NCBI GenBank assembly: GCA_938092015.1
Contig: CALKOT010000004.1
Coordinates: forward strand, 1 to 64,000
Origin: an uncultured Paracoccaceae bacterium
GTDB lineage: Bacteria > Pseudomonadota > Alphaproteobacteria > Rhodobacterales > Rhodobacteraceae
Length of the DNA stretch: 64,000 nucleotides
Reading direction: 5' to 3'
Position numbers and translations under genes: made by a program
In this document: in pieces, positions 43,836 to 53,191 of the stretch
How the letters are laid out: each line of letters begins with the position of its first letter
How positions within the stretch are numbered: position 1 is the stretch's first letter
The notes under the pieces: generated by a model
What the model was told of the DNA's origin: nothing
Seen by the model: only the letters and a program-made list of their open reading frames with translations
Database searches by the model: none

Positions 43836-45392
43836 ATGGTCGGCGCTGAACTTAAACTCAGCGCCATGCTAGATCGTCCCCGTCGCCGCAGAAAAGCGCC
43901 CGAAACGCCCAAACGTGTCCGCACTCGCGATTATCGCCAGCTGCGCCACCCTTTCACGCCCCAGCCTGTTTTTAGCGAAGATCGCGTCGCCTCGATGCAC
44001 GATACGGCCTTGCGTGTGCTGGAAGAGCTTGGCGTCAAAGTCCTGCTGCCCGAAGCGCGTGAGATTTTCGCCAGAGCGGGCGCGACTGTTGATGATGAAA
44101 TGATGGTGAAGATTGGCCGCGATGTGGTCGAAGAGGCCATTCGCACCGCCCCGTCATCCTTTCATTTTCAGGCCCCTAACAAAGAACGCAGTCAGCAGTG
44201 GGAGCATAGCGCCTTGATGATGGCGCCTGGCGCAGGCTGCCCGAATGTCACCGATCTTGAACGAGGCCGCCGCGCCGGATCACTGAACAACTATATCGAA
44301 ACGCTCAAACTGCAGCAGAGCTTTGATGCTATTCATCAGCTGGGCCCTTCGGCTGAACCGCAGGATATCCCTATCCATTTGCGCCATTATGAGCAGATGA
44401 AGCAGCAGCTGATCCTGTGCGACAAGCCGCTATTCATGTACTCGCGCGGCACAAAGCAAGTCGAACAACAGATCGAGATGATTAAGATTGCGCGGCAATG
44501 GGATGATGCAGCGTTTGAGGCGGATGTGAAGGTGATGACAATCATCAACACCAACTCTCCCCGTATGATCGACAATCCGATGGCGCAGGGGATCATCGAT
44601 TTTGCCCGGGCCAATCAGTTGTCAATCATCACGCCGTTTTGCCTGGCGGGCGCAATGGCGCCAATCACCGTAACCGGTGCGCTGGTCTTGCAGCATGCAG
44701 AGGCGCTCGCCGCCATCACGTTGGGCCAACTGGCCCGGCAGGGGGCGCCGATGGCCTATGGTGGGTTTGCGTCCAACGTTGATATGAAATCAGGCTCGCC
44801 CGCCTTTGGTACGCCAGAACATGTACAGGCCTGCCTTGGCTCAGGCCAGCTGGCGCGGCACATCAATCTGCCCTGGCGGTCAGCCAGCGGATCAGCCGGG
44901 CAGGTGGCGGATGCGCAAAGCGTTCAGGAAAATGCATTGGCCTTGTGGGGCGCTTTCATGGCTGGCGCGACGCTGTGCGTTCATTCTGCAGGGTGGTTGG
45001 AAGGTGGTCTGACGTTCGGCTACGAGAAGTTCATCATCGACATGGAGGCGGTGAATACCCTGGCTGAGCTTTGCAATCCGATCGCGGCCGACGACGATGA
45101 CATGGCTTTCCGCGCGATTGCTGACGTTCAGCCGGGCGGGCATTTCTTTGCGACCGAACATACGATGGAACGCTATCAAACCGCGTTTTACCCACCCGTG
45201 GTCGCCGATCTGACCAATATCGGCCAGTGGGAGGACGCAGGCGCGCCCACAACGGCTGAGAACGCGACCAAGGTCTGGAAAGAGGTGCTGGCGGAGTTTA
45301 CCCCGCCAGCGGCCTGTGAGGGCGTTGAGGACGCTCTGGCGCCGTATATCGAAGCTGGGATCAAGGCAGGCGGCGCCCCGCCGATTGACTGA
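43836..45392 (+). CDS. MttB-family (trimethylamine methyltransferase-like) corrinoid methyltransferase, non-pyrrolysine
   Basis: A protein of about 518 residues of the COG5598/MttB family: RHPFTPQPVFSEDRVASMHDTALRVLEELG, FARAGATVDDEMM, LGSGQLARHINLPWRSASGSAG. There is no in-frame TAG, so it lacks pyrrolysine like the glycine-betaine type MtgB. It would move a methyl group from a quaternary amine to a corrinoid protein; no corrinoid protein or activase is next to it. Start is unsure: TTG 43827, ATG 43836 and ATG 43866 are all possible and no strong ribosome site marks one. Confidence 0.85.
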   Translation: MVGAELKLSAMLDRPRRRRKAPETPKRVRTRDYRQLRHPFTPQPVFSEDRVASMHDTALRVLEELGVKVLLPEAREIFARAGATVDDEMMVKIGRDVVEEAIRTAPSSFHFQAPNKERSQQWEHSALMMAPGAGCPNVTDLERGRRAGSLNNYIETLKLQQSFDAIHQLGPSAEPQDIPIHLRHYEQMKQQLILCDKPLFMYSRGTKQVEQQIEMIKIARQWDDAAFEADVKVMTIINTNSPRMIDNPMAQGIIDFARANQLSIITPFCLAGAMAPITVTGALVLQHAEALAAITLGQLARQGAPMAYGGFASNVDMKSGSPAFGTPEHVQACLGSGQLARHINLPWRSASGSAGQVADAQSVQENALALWGAFMAGATLCVHSAGWLEGGLTFGYEKFIIDMEAVNTLAELCNPIAADDDDMAFRAIADVQPGGHFFATEHTMERYQTAFYPPVVADLTNIGQWEDAGAPTTAENATKVWKEVLAEFTPPAACEGVEDALAPYIEAGIKAGGAPPID

Positions 45393-45394
45393 TA

Positions 45395-45769
45395 TTAGTT
45401 GAGCGCCGTTTCGGGCCTGGTCAGGTTCGGCCGCAATCTCTTGTCGCCTAGCAGCAACCGCCCGCCATCCCCATCCGCCTTTCTGATCTGTACCAGTAGA
45501 TATGCTGCGAAGAATAGCATACCGCCGATCAACGCTATGGCGGCCAACGCCACGCCTTTGCCGGAAAATTCATGCCGCCACGCGATCCAGAGGGCGGGCA
45601 TGAAAAGATACATGCCAAAGTCTAGGTTGAATTGTCCCGACCAGTTCAGATCAAAGATATCGCTGAGATACGGTGTGAACAGATCAAAGCCGTCGTTGGC
45701 GACTACTATGATGGTGTAAATCACGATCATTGTAAGCAATGTCGCGGATATCGATTTGAGAGCGGTCAT
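45395..45769 (-). CDS. small integral membrane protein
   Basis: A 124-residue protein with three hydrophobic segments (ATLLTMIVIYTIIVVAN, a central YLFMPALWIAWR and ALAAIALIGGMLFFAAYLL). No family recognised. Its ATG is one base after the stop of the upstream membrane protein gene, so they form one unit, probably controlled by the divergent XRE regulator. Confidence 0.7.
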   Translation of the reverse strand: MTALKSISATLLTMIVIYTIIVVANDGFDLFTPYLSDIFDLNWSGQFNLDFGMYLFMPALWIAWRHEFSGKGVALAAIALIGGMLFFAAYLLVQIRKADGDGGRLLLGDKRLRPNLTRPETALN

Positions 45770-45770
45770 T

Positions 45771-46205
45771 TTATGCAGCCTCCGTCTGCGCGGTTTCTGG
45801 TCGCCACATAGGGCCAACGGCGATCAGCAGGATGGCGACGTTAAAAAAGGCTTTGGTCCAGGCGCCCGATGCAATTGACCCGGCGCTGTCGACGATGAAC
45901 CACACCAGTGCGCCGGTCACGACAGCTTTGCGAATGGCCTCAGGCGCCGCATTGTAGGCGGCGCCAGACAAGATCCAGATCATGACGCCCCAGCCCATCA
46001 GAAATCCGCCTGTGAGGGCTGACAGGAAGCGTGTTGTAGGGGCGTCGAAGCTTTGTGCGCCGTCAATCGGCCAGTTGAGCAGATCAAGCGACAGGCGGGC
46101 TGGACCCGCAGTTTCGACCATCGTGCTGAAAAAGAAGATCGGGCCGAAACTGGCAATGACGAACGCCGTCACTTTCAGCCAGGATTTGTGGGATATATTC
46201 GCCAA
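45771..46205 (-). CDS. four-helix integral membrane protein
   Basis: A 144-residue membrane protein with about four helices (VTAFVIASFGPIFFFST, FLMGWGVMIWILSGAAY, AVVTGALVWFIVDSAGS, FFNVAILLIAVGPMW). The spaced Gly/Trp pattern resembles uncharacterised DUF-type membrane proteins; no function can be given. First gene of a two-gene operon divergent from the XRE gene at 46315. Confidence 0.72.
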   Translation of the reverse strand: MANISHKSWLKVTAFVIASFGPIFFFSTMVETAGPARLSLDLLNWPIDGAQSFDAPTTRFLSALTGGFLMGWGVMIWILSGAAYNAAPEAIRKAVVTGALVWFIVDSAGSIASGAWTKAFFNVAILLIAVGPMWRPETAQTEAA

Positions 46206-46314
46206 TGTTCTGTTCCTTCCGTTTCACATCCGACAGATTAAGAAAGGCAGGGTAGGCAAAACAATTACCTCAGAGGTAACTGACGGCGGCTATTTTAGTC
46301 CCTATGTTGTCTGC

Positions 46315-47094
46315 GTGAGCACTTTTCCCGAATGTCTGAAAACATGGCGCAAAGCCCGCCGCTGCAGCCAGCTTGATCTGGCGATGGAGGCGAATGTGTC
46401 GTCTCGCCATATCTCGTTCCTTGAAACCGGTCGCGCCCGACCCAGCCCTGAGATGATCCTGCGGCTGGGCGATGCGCTGGACCTGCCGTTAGCGGCGCGC
46501 AACCAGATGCTGACACAGGCAGGCTTCGCCGCCCGGTACCCTGCGCGCAAGTGGGAGGCTGAGGATATGGCCCCGATCCGCGAGGCGACCGCGCATAAGC
46601 TGGCGGGACACGCGCCCTATCCTGCAATTGCGCTGGATCGGGTGTGGACGCTGCTTCAGATGAACGGACCGGCCAAGATGTTGTTCGCGCCGCTGAACGT
46701 TTCGACGGGCGACAGCATGCTCGACCTGATTACATCTGACGCGCTACCGCCGCTGGTCGAAAACTGGCCAGAGGTCGCGCATCATTCTGCACAGCGTTTG
46801 CGGACGGAAAGCGCAGCGCAAGGCGGGGTTGAGGCGCTGGACAACGCCGCCGCGTATCTGTCTGAGGTCCCGCCACCAGATACGCCTGTGATTGGCCCCG
46901 TAGTGCCTACGATCTATCGGATGGGCCCTCTGCGGTTGTCGATGTTCACGACAATTGCGCAGTTTGGCACGCCGAAAGACCTGACACTGGATGATATGAA
47001 GATTGAGTTGTTCTTCCCGGCCGACGCCGACACCGCCGAAACCCTGCGCGCCCTCTGGTCGGCATCGTCGTCAGACAGCGCAGCAACGCAATAG
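46315..47094 (+). CDS. XRE-family regulator with MmyB-type ligand-binding domain
   Basis: A 259-residue regulator. N-terminal helix-turn-helix LKTWRKARRCSQLDLAMEA, VSSRHISFLETGRARPS and a C-terminal domain from about residue 95 (IALDRVWTLLQMNGPAKMLF, MLDLITSDALPPLVENWPEV) seen in MmyB-like regulators. Start GTG 46315 gives MSTFPECLKTWRKARR; no ATG is close by. It likely represses or activates the divergent membrane-protein pair and is followed 28 bp later by a cupin gene. Confidence 0.82.
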   Translation: MSTFPECLKTWRKARRCSQLDLAMEANVSSRHISFLETGRARPSPEMILRLGDALDLPLAARNQMLTQAGFAARYPARKWEAEDMAPIREATAHKLAGHAPYPAIALDRVWTLLQMNGPAKMLFAPLNVSTGDSMLDLITSDALPPLVENWPEVAHHSAQRLRTESAAQGGVEALDNAAAYLSEVPPPDTPVIGPVVPTIYRMGPLRLSMFTTIAQFGTPKDLTLDDMKIELFFPADADTAETLRALWSASSSDSAATQ

Positions 47095-47122
47095 GAGATG
47101 CCAAATTGCCAAGGACGCAGCA

Positions 47123-47458
47123 TTGATCAAGCGCAGCGACTGGGCGCGTGAGGCCGACCAGTGGGTTGGGAAGTTTGAAGGCGCGGGAGTTGGAACGGGC
47201 GTTACTGTCCTGTTTTTCTCCAGCGAAACCGTTGGCGCGGGCCCGGTCCTGCACGAGCACCCTTATGATGAGGTGTTCATAATCCGGCAGGGTAATGCGC
47301 GGTTTACTGTGGGCGATAAAGTGATCGAAGCGCAGGTGAGCGAGATTGTTCTCGGCCCGGCGAACATCCCGCACAAGTTCGAAAACCTTGGTCCCGGAAG
47401 TTTGGAAACGACCGATATTCACCTCAGTGACCGGCACATTCAGACCGATCTGGAATAA
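47123..47458 (+). CDS. single-domain cupin protein
   Basis: A 111-residue cupin: GPVLHEHPYDEVFIIRQGNARFTVGDK gives the HxHx(n)E motif 1 and GPANIPHKFENLG motif 2. The start is taken as TTG 47123 (LIKRSDWAREAD) with AAGGA seven bases before it, because no ATG or GTG lies in frame near the beginning of similarity. Substrate unknown. Probably co-transcribed with the XRE regulator. Confidence 0.72.
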   Translation: MIKRSDWAREADQWVGKFEGAGVGTGVTVLFFSSETVGAGPVLHEHPYDEVFIIRQGNARFTVGDKVIEAQVSEIVLGPANIPHKFENLGPGSLETTDIHLSDRHIQTDLE

Positions 47459-47461
47459 GAC

Positions 47462-49825
47462 CTAAGCTTCGCCGCCGGGCTCGCGCCGTCTATCGACAAT
47501 CTCCATCAACGCTTCTGGGTTCTTGATATGCAGATCACGCTGCGCAAACGGGATTTCGATGCCTTCTTCGATGAACCGTTCGTTGATGCGAAAGTTAATG
47601 TCGCTGGACACACTTAGCATCCAGTTTACGTCGTTGAGGTATGTGCGCAGCTCAAAGTCGAGCGAATCTGCGCCAAAGCCCATGAAATAGACCGCCGGGG
47701 CCGGGTTGTTGATCACCATCGGGTGGGCCCTGCCGATCTCACCCAGTATCTTTTCCACCTTGCGCGGGTCGGTGCCATAGGCGACGCCGATCTTGTTGCG
47801 CACCCGACCGACTTTGTTCGTATGTGTCCAGTTCAACACAGGCGCAGAGATCAGGTCAGAGTTTGGGACGATATAGCTGGCGCGATCGAACGTTTCGATC
47901 TCGGTTGAGCGGACGTTGACCTTTTTGACGTATCCAGACTGCCCGCCCACGTCGATCCAGTCGCCGACTTTGATAGGCCGTTCGACCAGCAGAATGATGC
48001 CAGAGACGAAGTTGTTGACGATGTTTTGTAAACCAAACCCGATGCCGACCGACAAGGCGCCAAATACGATTGCAAGGTTTGAAAGGTCGATCCCGGTCGC
48101 AGAAATCGCCGCGATGGCGGCAATGAATACGCCGACATAGCCGACGCCAGAAACCAAGGCCGATGCGCCGCCTTCTGACATCGACGTGCGTGGCAATACC
48201 GATACGTTCAACACGCGCTGAGCGGCGCGGGTCAGGGTGTAGCCAATGCCGAAAACCAGCGCGAACATGACAAAATCGACAGGCGATATGGCGATGTCAC
48301 CTACCACCAGACCAGCAGCGGCAACGCGGTAGGCGGCGTGAATATCCAACGCGCTGGCGCCCCATATCAACGCCAATACCGGGACTACAGCGCAAAACAG
48401 AACAAAGCCGACGAAGACCGGAATCAGTCGAAACCGTTCTGCCCGGCCTTCATCATGGGCGAGGAAGACATCAACGACTTCCCGAATTACAGCGAAGACC
48501 AGATAAGCAGCAGCGATGAGCGCTGCGGAATACGTCGTAGGGAAAAAGAAATAGCGCGCCGCTTCGCTGAATCCGATCAATGCCAGCACCGGCGTAACAA
48601 AACTGACGACGAGCACGACGCGGCGCAGGATGTGATAAGCCTGCGAAACTATGGATGCATCCGTCAGGCCGTCGCCCGAAGGCGCCAGCACAATCGCCAG
48701 TCGGTAGAGCGCGATGGCGCCCAGCGTGATCATGACGAAGGTTGTAATGGCCTCAGTTGCGTCAGGATAAGCGAGCGAGCTGACCGCCGCCACCAGCAGA
48801 TGATCCAGCCCAATTACAACCGCCAGCGCCATTGTCGCGCGAAAGGCGCTGCGCGCTTGCGGTGTGGAGAGGTTAAATAAGCGCAGGCCAGCAGCCTCTG
48901 GCGAAAACAGCGCAGCGGCCAATGCGTATGCGAGGATGACAGTTAAGACACCAAATGTAGCGCTGCCGACAATGGTCTCACCGACCGCCCCGAACGATCC
49001 AAAAATGCTTAGTGCGATGACAATGAAAATGGCGGCGAACATCGAAATTACAATCCGCGCTGCTGTCAGCCCCAGGCCAAAAACTAGTTTGCGGCTGCGA
49101 TTGTCAGATTTCTCAGCCCGTCGCGATAGTAAGCCCAAGGCGAAGCCACGTACGCCGAACAAAATGAACAGGCCAATCGCCAAAGCGGCGACGGCGATTG
49201 CGATTAGGCCCAGCACATCGTCCTGTTCAGAAGGCGCAGCCAGGCCCCGATCGACTTCGCGTCTTAGGCGGCCGTGTAACTTTACAATATCTGATTTTGC
49301 ATCGACCCAGACCGTAGGGTTCAGTGGGCTTGGTCCCCGTGTTTCTAGTCGGTCGAAAAAGTTCTGCTGACCAAGGCGCGCAAGGTCAGATAGGATGTTT
49401 TCAACCCGTGCCACAACCCTTTGCGCGCGGCCACGATCAGCCTCAGCGGCGGTGACCCTTTCCCTAAGTTCTTTTCGCAGTTCGGCCGCGGCTGGCGCCT
49501 CAGTCGCGTCGCCTTCAGGTGCTGGGCCAAGCGCGTCAAGCTCAGCCGTAACTCTGGAGATTTCGCTCGAAGCTGCATCAGCAACTTTGGAAGCGCCGGA
49601 CTTCTGATCTTCCAGCCGCTTGCGCAGGTCTTCCAAAGCGGACGGCGAGGCCGCGCCCGCATCTATTACGGACCTTGCGCGTTGCGCTTCGCGATCCCAG
49701 TCAGTCCATTCCGCATTGATGGATTGGGCAACAGCTCCTGCTGCGCCAAGCCACAGTACAGCGCAGATCAGCGCTGCAAGGCAGCGCGGAATGAACGATT
49801 GCTTAGGCTTCTGGGTCAGGTTCAA
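47462..49825 (-). CDS. large mechanosensitive channel protein (DUF3772 + MscS)
   Basis: A 787-residue membrane protein: signal peptide (CLAALICAVLWLGAAGAVA), periplasmic coiled-coil region (residues about 40-170, LEDLRKRLEDQKSGASKV; DUF3772), about eleven membrane helices, and a C-terminal MscS domain (GIGFGLQNIVNNFVSGIILLVERPIKVGDWIDV, IVPNSDLISAPVLNWT). It would release solutes on osmotic down-shock. Its start overlaps the end of cysK by 23 bases, suggesting coupled translation. Confidence 0.9.
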   Translation of the reverse strand: MNLTQKPKQSFIPRCLAALICAVLWLGAAGAVAQSINAEWTDWDREAQRARSVIDAGAASPSALEDLRKRLEDQKSGASKVADAASSEISRVTAELDALGPAPEGDATEAPAAAELRKELRERVTAAEADRGRAQRVVARVENILSDLARLGQQNFFDRLETRGPSPLNPTVWVDAKSDIVKLHGRLRREVDRGLAAPSEQDDVLGLIAIAVAALAIGLFILFGVRGFALGLLSRRAEKSDNRSRKLVFGLGLTAARIVISMFAAIFIVIALSIFGSFGAVGETIVGSATFGVLTVILAYALAAALFSPEAAGLRLFNLSTPQARSAFRATMALAVVIGLDHLLVAAVSSLAYPDATEAITTFVMITLGAIALYRLAIVLAPSGDGLTDASIVSQAYHILRRVVLVVSFVTPVLALIGFSEAARYFFFPTTYSAALIAAAYLVFAVIREVVDVFLAHDEGRAERFRLIPVFVGFVLFCAVVPVLALIWGASALDIHAAYRVAAAGLVVGDIAISPVDFVMFALVFGIGYTLTRAAQRVLNVSVLPRTSMSEGGASALVSGVGYVGVFIAAIAAISATGIDLSNLAIVFGALSVGIGFGLQNIVNNFVSGIILLVERPIKVGDWIDVGGQSGYVKKVNVRSTEIETFDRASYIVPNSDLISAPVLNWTHTNKVGRVRNKIGVAYGTDPRKVEKILGEIGRAHPMVINNPAPAVYFMGFGADSLDFELRTYLNDVNWMLSVSSDINFRINERFIEEGIEIPFAQRDLHIKNPEALMEIVDRRREPGGEA

Positions 49826-50852
49826 ACACCGATGGAATTTCCGCTGGTGTGCGGGACAGGTAATCTGGCAATGGCAGGTTCTTTGATTTCAAGAACTCCG
49901 GATTGAACATCTGCGACTGGTAGCGGGTGCCGTAGTCGCAAAGGATCGTAACGATCATATGACCTGGTCCCATTTCTTTCGCCATTCGGATGGCGCCAGC
50001 CACGTTAATCCCGGAAGAGCCGCCAACGCAAAGCCCTTCTTCCTTAAGAAGGCGAAACGCTAGTGGGATCGCCTCATCATCGGGGATCTGAAACGGATAG
50101 TCGACTTCAAGCCCTTCGATATTCTTGGTGATCCGACCCTGACCGATGCCTTCGGTGATGGAAGATCCTTCGGCCTTTAGCTCTCCGTTCGCGAAGTAGT
50201 TATAGATCGCAGCGCCCATAGGGTCAGCCATGCCGATCTTGATATTCGGGTTCTTTGCGCGCAGCGCCGTTGCCGTACCCGCAAGCGTCCCACCAGAACC
50301 TACGGCGCAAATAAAGCCATCAACTTTGCCGTCAGTCTGTTCAAATATCTCGGGTCCGGTCGTGTCGATGTGGGCCTGCCGGTTGGCGACATTGTCGAAC
50401 TGGTTGGCCCAGATAGCGCCATTTGGTTCTGTCTTCGCCAATTCCTTGGCGAGGCGTTCGGAATAGCGGACAAAATTGTTGGGATTGCGATAGGGCTTGG
50501 CCGGGACCTGAACCAGTTCAGCGCCAGCCATGCGGATCATGTCCTTTTTTTCCTGAGTTTGCGTTTCAGGAATAACGATGACCGTTCGGAACCCCATGGA
50601 GGCGCCGACCAGCGCCAGCCCGATGCCGGTATTGCCTGCGGTGCCTTCTACGATAACGCCGCCGGGGCGTAGTTCACCGGATTTCACGGCGTGTTGAATG
50701 ATGCTGAGAGCAGCGCGGTCTTTGACTGACTGGCCGGGGTTCATGAACTCAGCCTTGCCATAAATCTCGCATCCGGTTTCTTCGGAGGCGGCGCGCAGCC
50801 GGATAAGAGGTGTGTTGCCGATCGCTGCCGCCAGATCTTTGTACATCGCCAT
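49803..50852 (-). CDS. cysK: cysteine synthase
   Basis: A 349-residue PLP enzyme: PLP lysine in NPGQSVKDRAAL, GTAGNTGIGLALVG (substrate loop), GSGGTLAGTATAL (phosphate loop) and SSGINVAGAIRMAKE. It makes cysteine from O-acetylserine and sulfide. Longer than E. coli CysK by a C-terminal tail, as in many alphaproteobacteria. Lies upstream of the channel gene on the same strand. In Rhodobacter, cysK has been tied with trgAB to tellurite resistance; a TrgA-like gene lies 3.6 kb away. Confidence 0.92.
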   Translation of the reverse strand: MAMYKDLAAAIGNTPLIRLRAASEETGCEIYGKAEFMNPGQSVKDRAALSIIQHAVKSGELRPGGVIVEGTAGNTGIGLALVGASMGFRTVIVIPETQTQEKKDMIRMAGAELVQVPAKPYRNPNNFVRYSERLAKELAKTEPNGAIWANQFDNVANRQAHIDTTGPEIFEQTDGKVDGFICAVGSGGTLAGTATALRAKNPNIKIGMADPMGAAIYNYFANGELKAEGSSITEGIGQGRITKNIEGLEVDYPFQIPDDEAIPLAFRLLKEEGLCVGGSSGINVAGAIRMAKEMGPGHMIVTILCDYGTRYQSQMFNPEFLKSKNLPLPDYLSRTPAEIPSVFEPDPEA

Positions 50853-51092
50853 GGTGTATTTTCCGTGATATATCCTGTGCTTGACCTAGTAAGGCTCTCA
50901 CACCCTCCGGTGCAAGGGTGCGGTGTTGTATGGATGTTTCTTCGGCTGTGCAAAAAGGCGTTGATGCGGGTTGTGCGATTGTTCATGGCGGGGGCGTGGT
51001 AGCCTTGAAAATATGTCGCTAGCGGGTGATCTAGTTGGCGTTAGCTGGCGTATTAGCTTGAAAACACCTTCTGAAGAACTAGGTTCCTGTCT

Positions 51093-51713
51093 ATGAAAAG
51101 TGGGCATTTAACAGACGATCTGATCGTAGCGTACGTGACCGGCGCAGCGCGCGAAGGCGTGGCGCTGGCTGCTGCGGCGCATCTGACCTATTGCACGGAC
51201 TGCCGCCGCAAGGTGGATGCGCATGAAGCGATTGCGGGCGCAATTCTTTCAGAAACCGCGTCTGTCGATGGACCGGGTTTTGACCAGTTGCTTGATCGGC
51301 TGGACGAAGTCGAAGAAGTGGAAACTATGCCAAAGGCCGGGCCGTTGCCTGCGCCGGTTGCAGCGGCGGTCGGGATTGATTTTGATGACATCCCATGGCG
51401 GTTTCGCCTGCGGGGCGTGTACGTTTACGAGATGTTGAACAAGGATGGCGAAGACGTCAGCCTGATGAAAGTGCGCCCCGGCGCAGCTATTCCCAGCCAT
51501 ACGCATGAAGCTGAGGAATTGACGGTGGTCTTTGAAGGCCAATTGGAAGATGATGGGACGATCTATAAGGCCGGCGACATTTCTGTCGCTGATGCAGATG
51601 TGGATCACACGCCACGCGCAGGCGGGACAACGCCGTGCATCTGTTTGGCCGTTTTGTCGGGTGGGGTTAAATTCACTGGTCCGTTTGGACGGGCTTTAAA
51701 CCTGTTTAGCTGA
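51093..51713 (+). CDS. chrR: ChrR-family anti-sigma factor (cupin type)
   Basis: A 206-residue zinc-dependent anti-sigma factor. The N-terminal domain shows the zinc set His5, His30, Cys34, Cys37 (AAHLTYCTDCRRK), one residue offset from Rhodobacter sphaeroides ChrR. The C-terminal cupin (PSHTHEAEELTVVFEGQLEDDG, DVDHTPRA) is the part needed for response to singlet oxygen. Its partner sigma factor RpoE is normally directly upstream; here the upstream space holds only 240 bp to the divergent cysK. A TGATCT at 51028 is a faint sigma-E -35-like site. Confidence 0.88.
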   Translation: MKSGHLTDDLIVAYVTGAAREGVALAAAAHLTYCTDCRRKVDAHEAIAGAILSETASVDGPGFDQLLDRLDEVEEVETMPKAGPLPAPVAAAVGIDFDDIPWRFRLRGVYVYEMLNKDGEDVSLMKVRPGAAIPSHTHEAEELTVVFEGQLEDDGTIYKAGDISVADADVDHTPRAGGTTPCICLAVLSGGVKFTGPFGRALNLFS

Positions 51714-51734
51714 CTCTGGCCCAAGAGGTTCTTT

Positions 51735-52406
51735 ATGCTGCTATCAAGACGCTCCACCGTACTCGGTTTGGGGGCCGCGCTGACCGCGCCTTCAATCCTG
51801 CGCGCCGCTGAAACAGGCGGGCGCAAGTTTACCATTCTGCGCGATGGTGACGACATCGGGTTTCAAACCAACAAAGTGACCAGGCGCGGCGATGTTGTCG
51901 TGCATGAATGTCAGGCGCGCTTGAAGATAAAGGTGCTGGGGATCACTGCTTACCGCTATGAACTGGACTTTGTTGAAGAATGGCAGGGCGGCAACCTGAA
52001 ATCGATGTCGTCGAAATGCTATGATGACGGAGATGATGATTTCGTCGAGATCAAGCGTGGCGGCGATGGGCTTGAGATCAATGGAAGCGGATATCAGGGG
52101 CAGTGCCCGCTGGGCGTCGCGACATCCAGTTATTGGTCATATGACTTCATGAAGCGGCCTGTGTGGATATCAACGCAAACCGGTGCGCTGCTGAACATGG
52201 CGACAACGAACGCCGGTGTTTCGGATATTACAGGGCCGACTGGCGTAACGTCCGCTGAACGATGGACCCTGACCGGCGGATACGACGCCAACGTGTTCTA
52301 CAAAGACCGTGATTGGGTTGCGATTTCATTCGATGCGGGTGGGGAAGAGGCGATCTACATTCCTGATGGCGTGGATGCGCAGTTTATGCCGATTTGGAAC
52401 GCGTGA
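51735..52406 (+). CDS. Tat-signal DUF6134-like periplasmic protein
   Basis: A 223-residue protein with a twin-arginine signal (LLSRRSTVLGLGAALTAPS) and a mature beta-rich domain (FTILRDGDDIGFQTNKVTR, YRYELDFVEEWQGGNLKSM, YDANVFYKDRDWVAISF), resembling proteins called DUF6134. Function unknown. It begins 21 bp after chrR and overlaps the SDR start (GTGA), so all three form a plus-strand operon likely in the photo-oxidative stress set. Confidence 0.7.
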   Translation: MLLSRRSTVLGLGAALTAPSILRAAETGGRKFTILRDGDDIGFQTNKVTRRGDVVVHECQARLKIKVLGITAYRYELDFVEEWQGGNLKSMSSKCYDDGDDDFVEIKRGGDGLEINGSGYQGQCPLGVATSSYWSYDFMKRPVWISTQTGALLNMATTNAGVSDITGPTGVTSAERWTLTGGYDANVFYKDRDWVAISFDAGGEEAIYIPDGVDAQFMPIWNA

Positions 52407-53191
52407 GCGTCTGGTCGCAGGTCGTCACGCCTGCTGACGGGCAAGCATGGGTCACAGGCACCAGCGCGGGCATTGGCCGTGCTGTTGCCCTGAAACTGGC
52501 TGATGAGGGCTGGACTGTTTGGGTTACAGCCCGCTCAGCTGACAAGTTGGAGGCCCTGGCCGCTGAACGGCCCGGCAAGATCAAGCCGGTGGCTGCTGAC
52601 ATTACAGACGCTGCTGCAATGGTTGCGACAGTGGATGCGATTACAGCGGAAGGCCCATTGGCCCTCGCCATCCTGAATGCAGGCGCTTATGCGCCGATGC
52701 GAGCGCAGGAATTCGATGCAGCCACGGCTAAAAGCACGTTTGACGTGAATCTGACAGGCACGGCCAACGGTTTGGACCCAGTGTTAAAGCACATGATCGC
52801 GCGCAATGCCGGCCATGTCGCGCTGACTGCCTCTGTCGCCGGGTACCGGGGCCTTCCCCGCGCCTCGGCCTACTCAGCCACCAAAGCGGCAATGATCGCG
52901 ATGGCCGAGGCGTTGGCGTTTGACCTGATCGATCTTGGTGTTCGGATATCTGTGATCAATCCGGGCTTTGTCGAAACCGAGGCGACGGCTGTGAACGACT
53001 TTGAGATGCCGTTTGTGATGTCGACCGATGCGGCGGCCAAGCGGATCGTCGAAGGGTTGAAAAAGCCAGGCTTTGAGATCGCTTTCCCCCGCCGCTTTGC
53101 ATTGATCCTTCGCACCATTGGGTTGTTGCCGAACCAGGCCTATTTCTGGGTCATGCGGAAAATGATGGGCTGGGACCGCAACGTCGATTAG
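52403..53191 (+). CDS. short-chain dehydrogenase/reductase
   Basis: A 262-residue SDR: cofactor motif TGTSAGIGRAVALKLADEG, NAG in LAILNAGAYAPM, catalytic Ser in VALTASVAGYRG and Tyr-Lys in SAYSATKAAM. GTG 52403 overlaps the previous stop. SDR genes with these neighbours (MFS, Cfa) are part of the sigma-E regulon in Rhodobacter; substrate unknown. Its stop overlaps the convergent MFS stop by four bases. Confidence 0.88.
   Translation: MSVWSQVVTPADGQAWVTGTSAGIGRAVALKLADEGWTVWVTARSADKLEALAAERPGKIKPVAADITDAAAMVATVDAITAEGPLALAILNAGAYAPMRAQEFDAATAKSTFDVNLTGTANGLDPVLKHMIARNAGHVALTASVAGYRGLPRASAYSATKAAMIAMAEALAFDLIDLGVRISVINPGFVETEATAVNDFEMPFVMSTDAAAKRIVEGLKKPGFEIAFPRRFALILRTIGLLPNQAYFWVMRKMMGWDRNVD

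Noticed and set aside
43836-45392. Pyrrolysine-containing MttB
   Set aside because: No in-frame TAG occurs and no pyl genes are seen.
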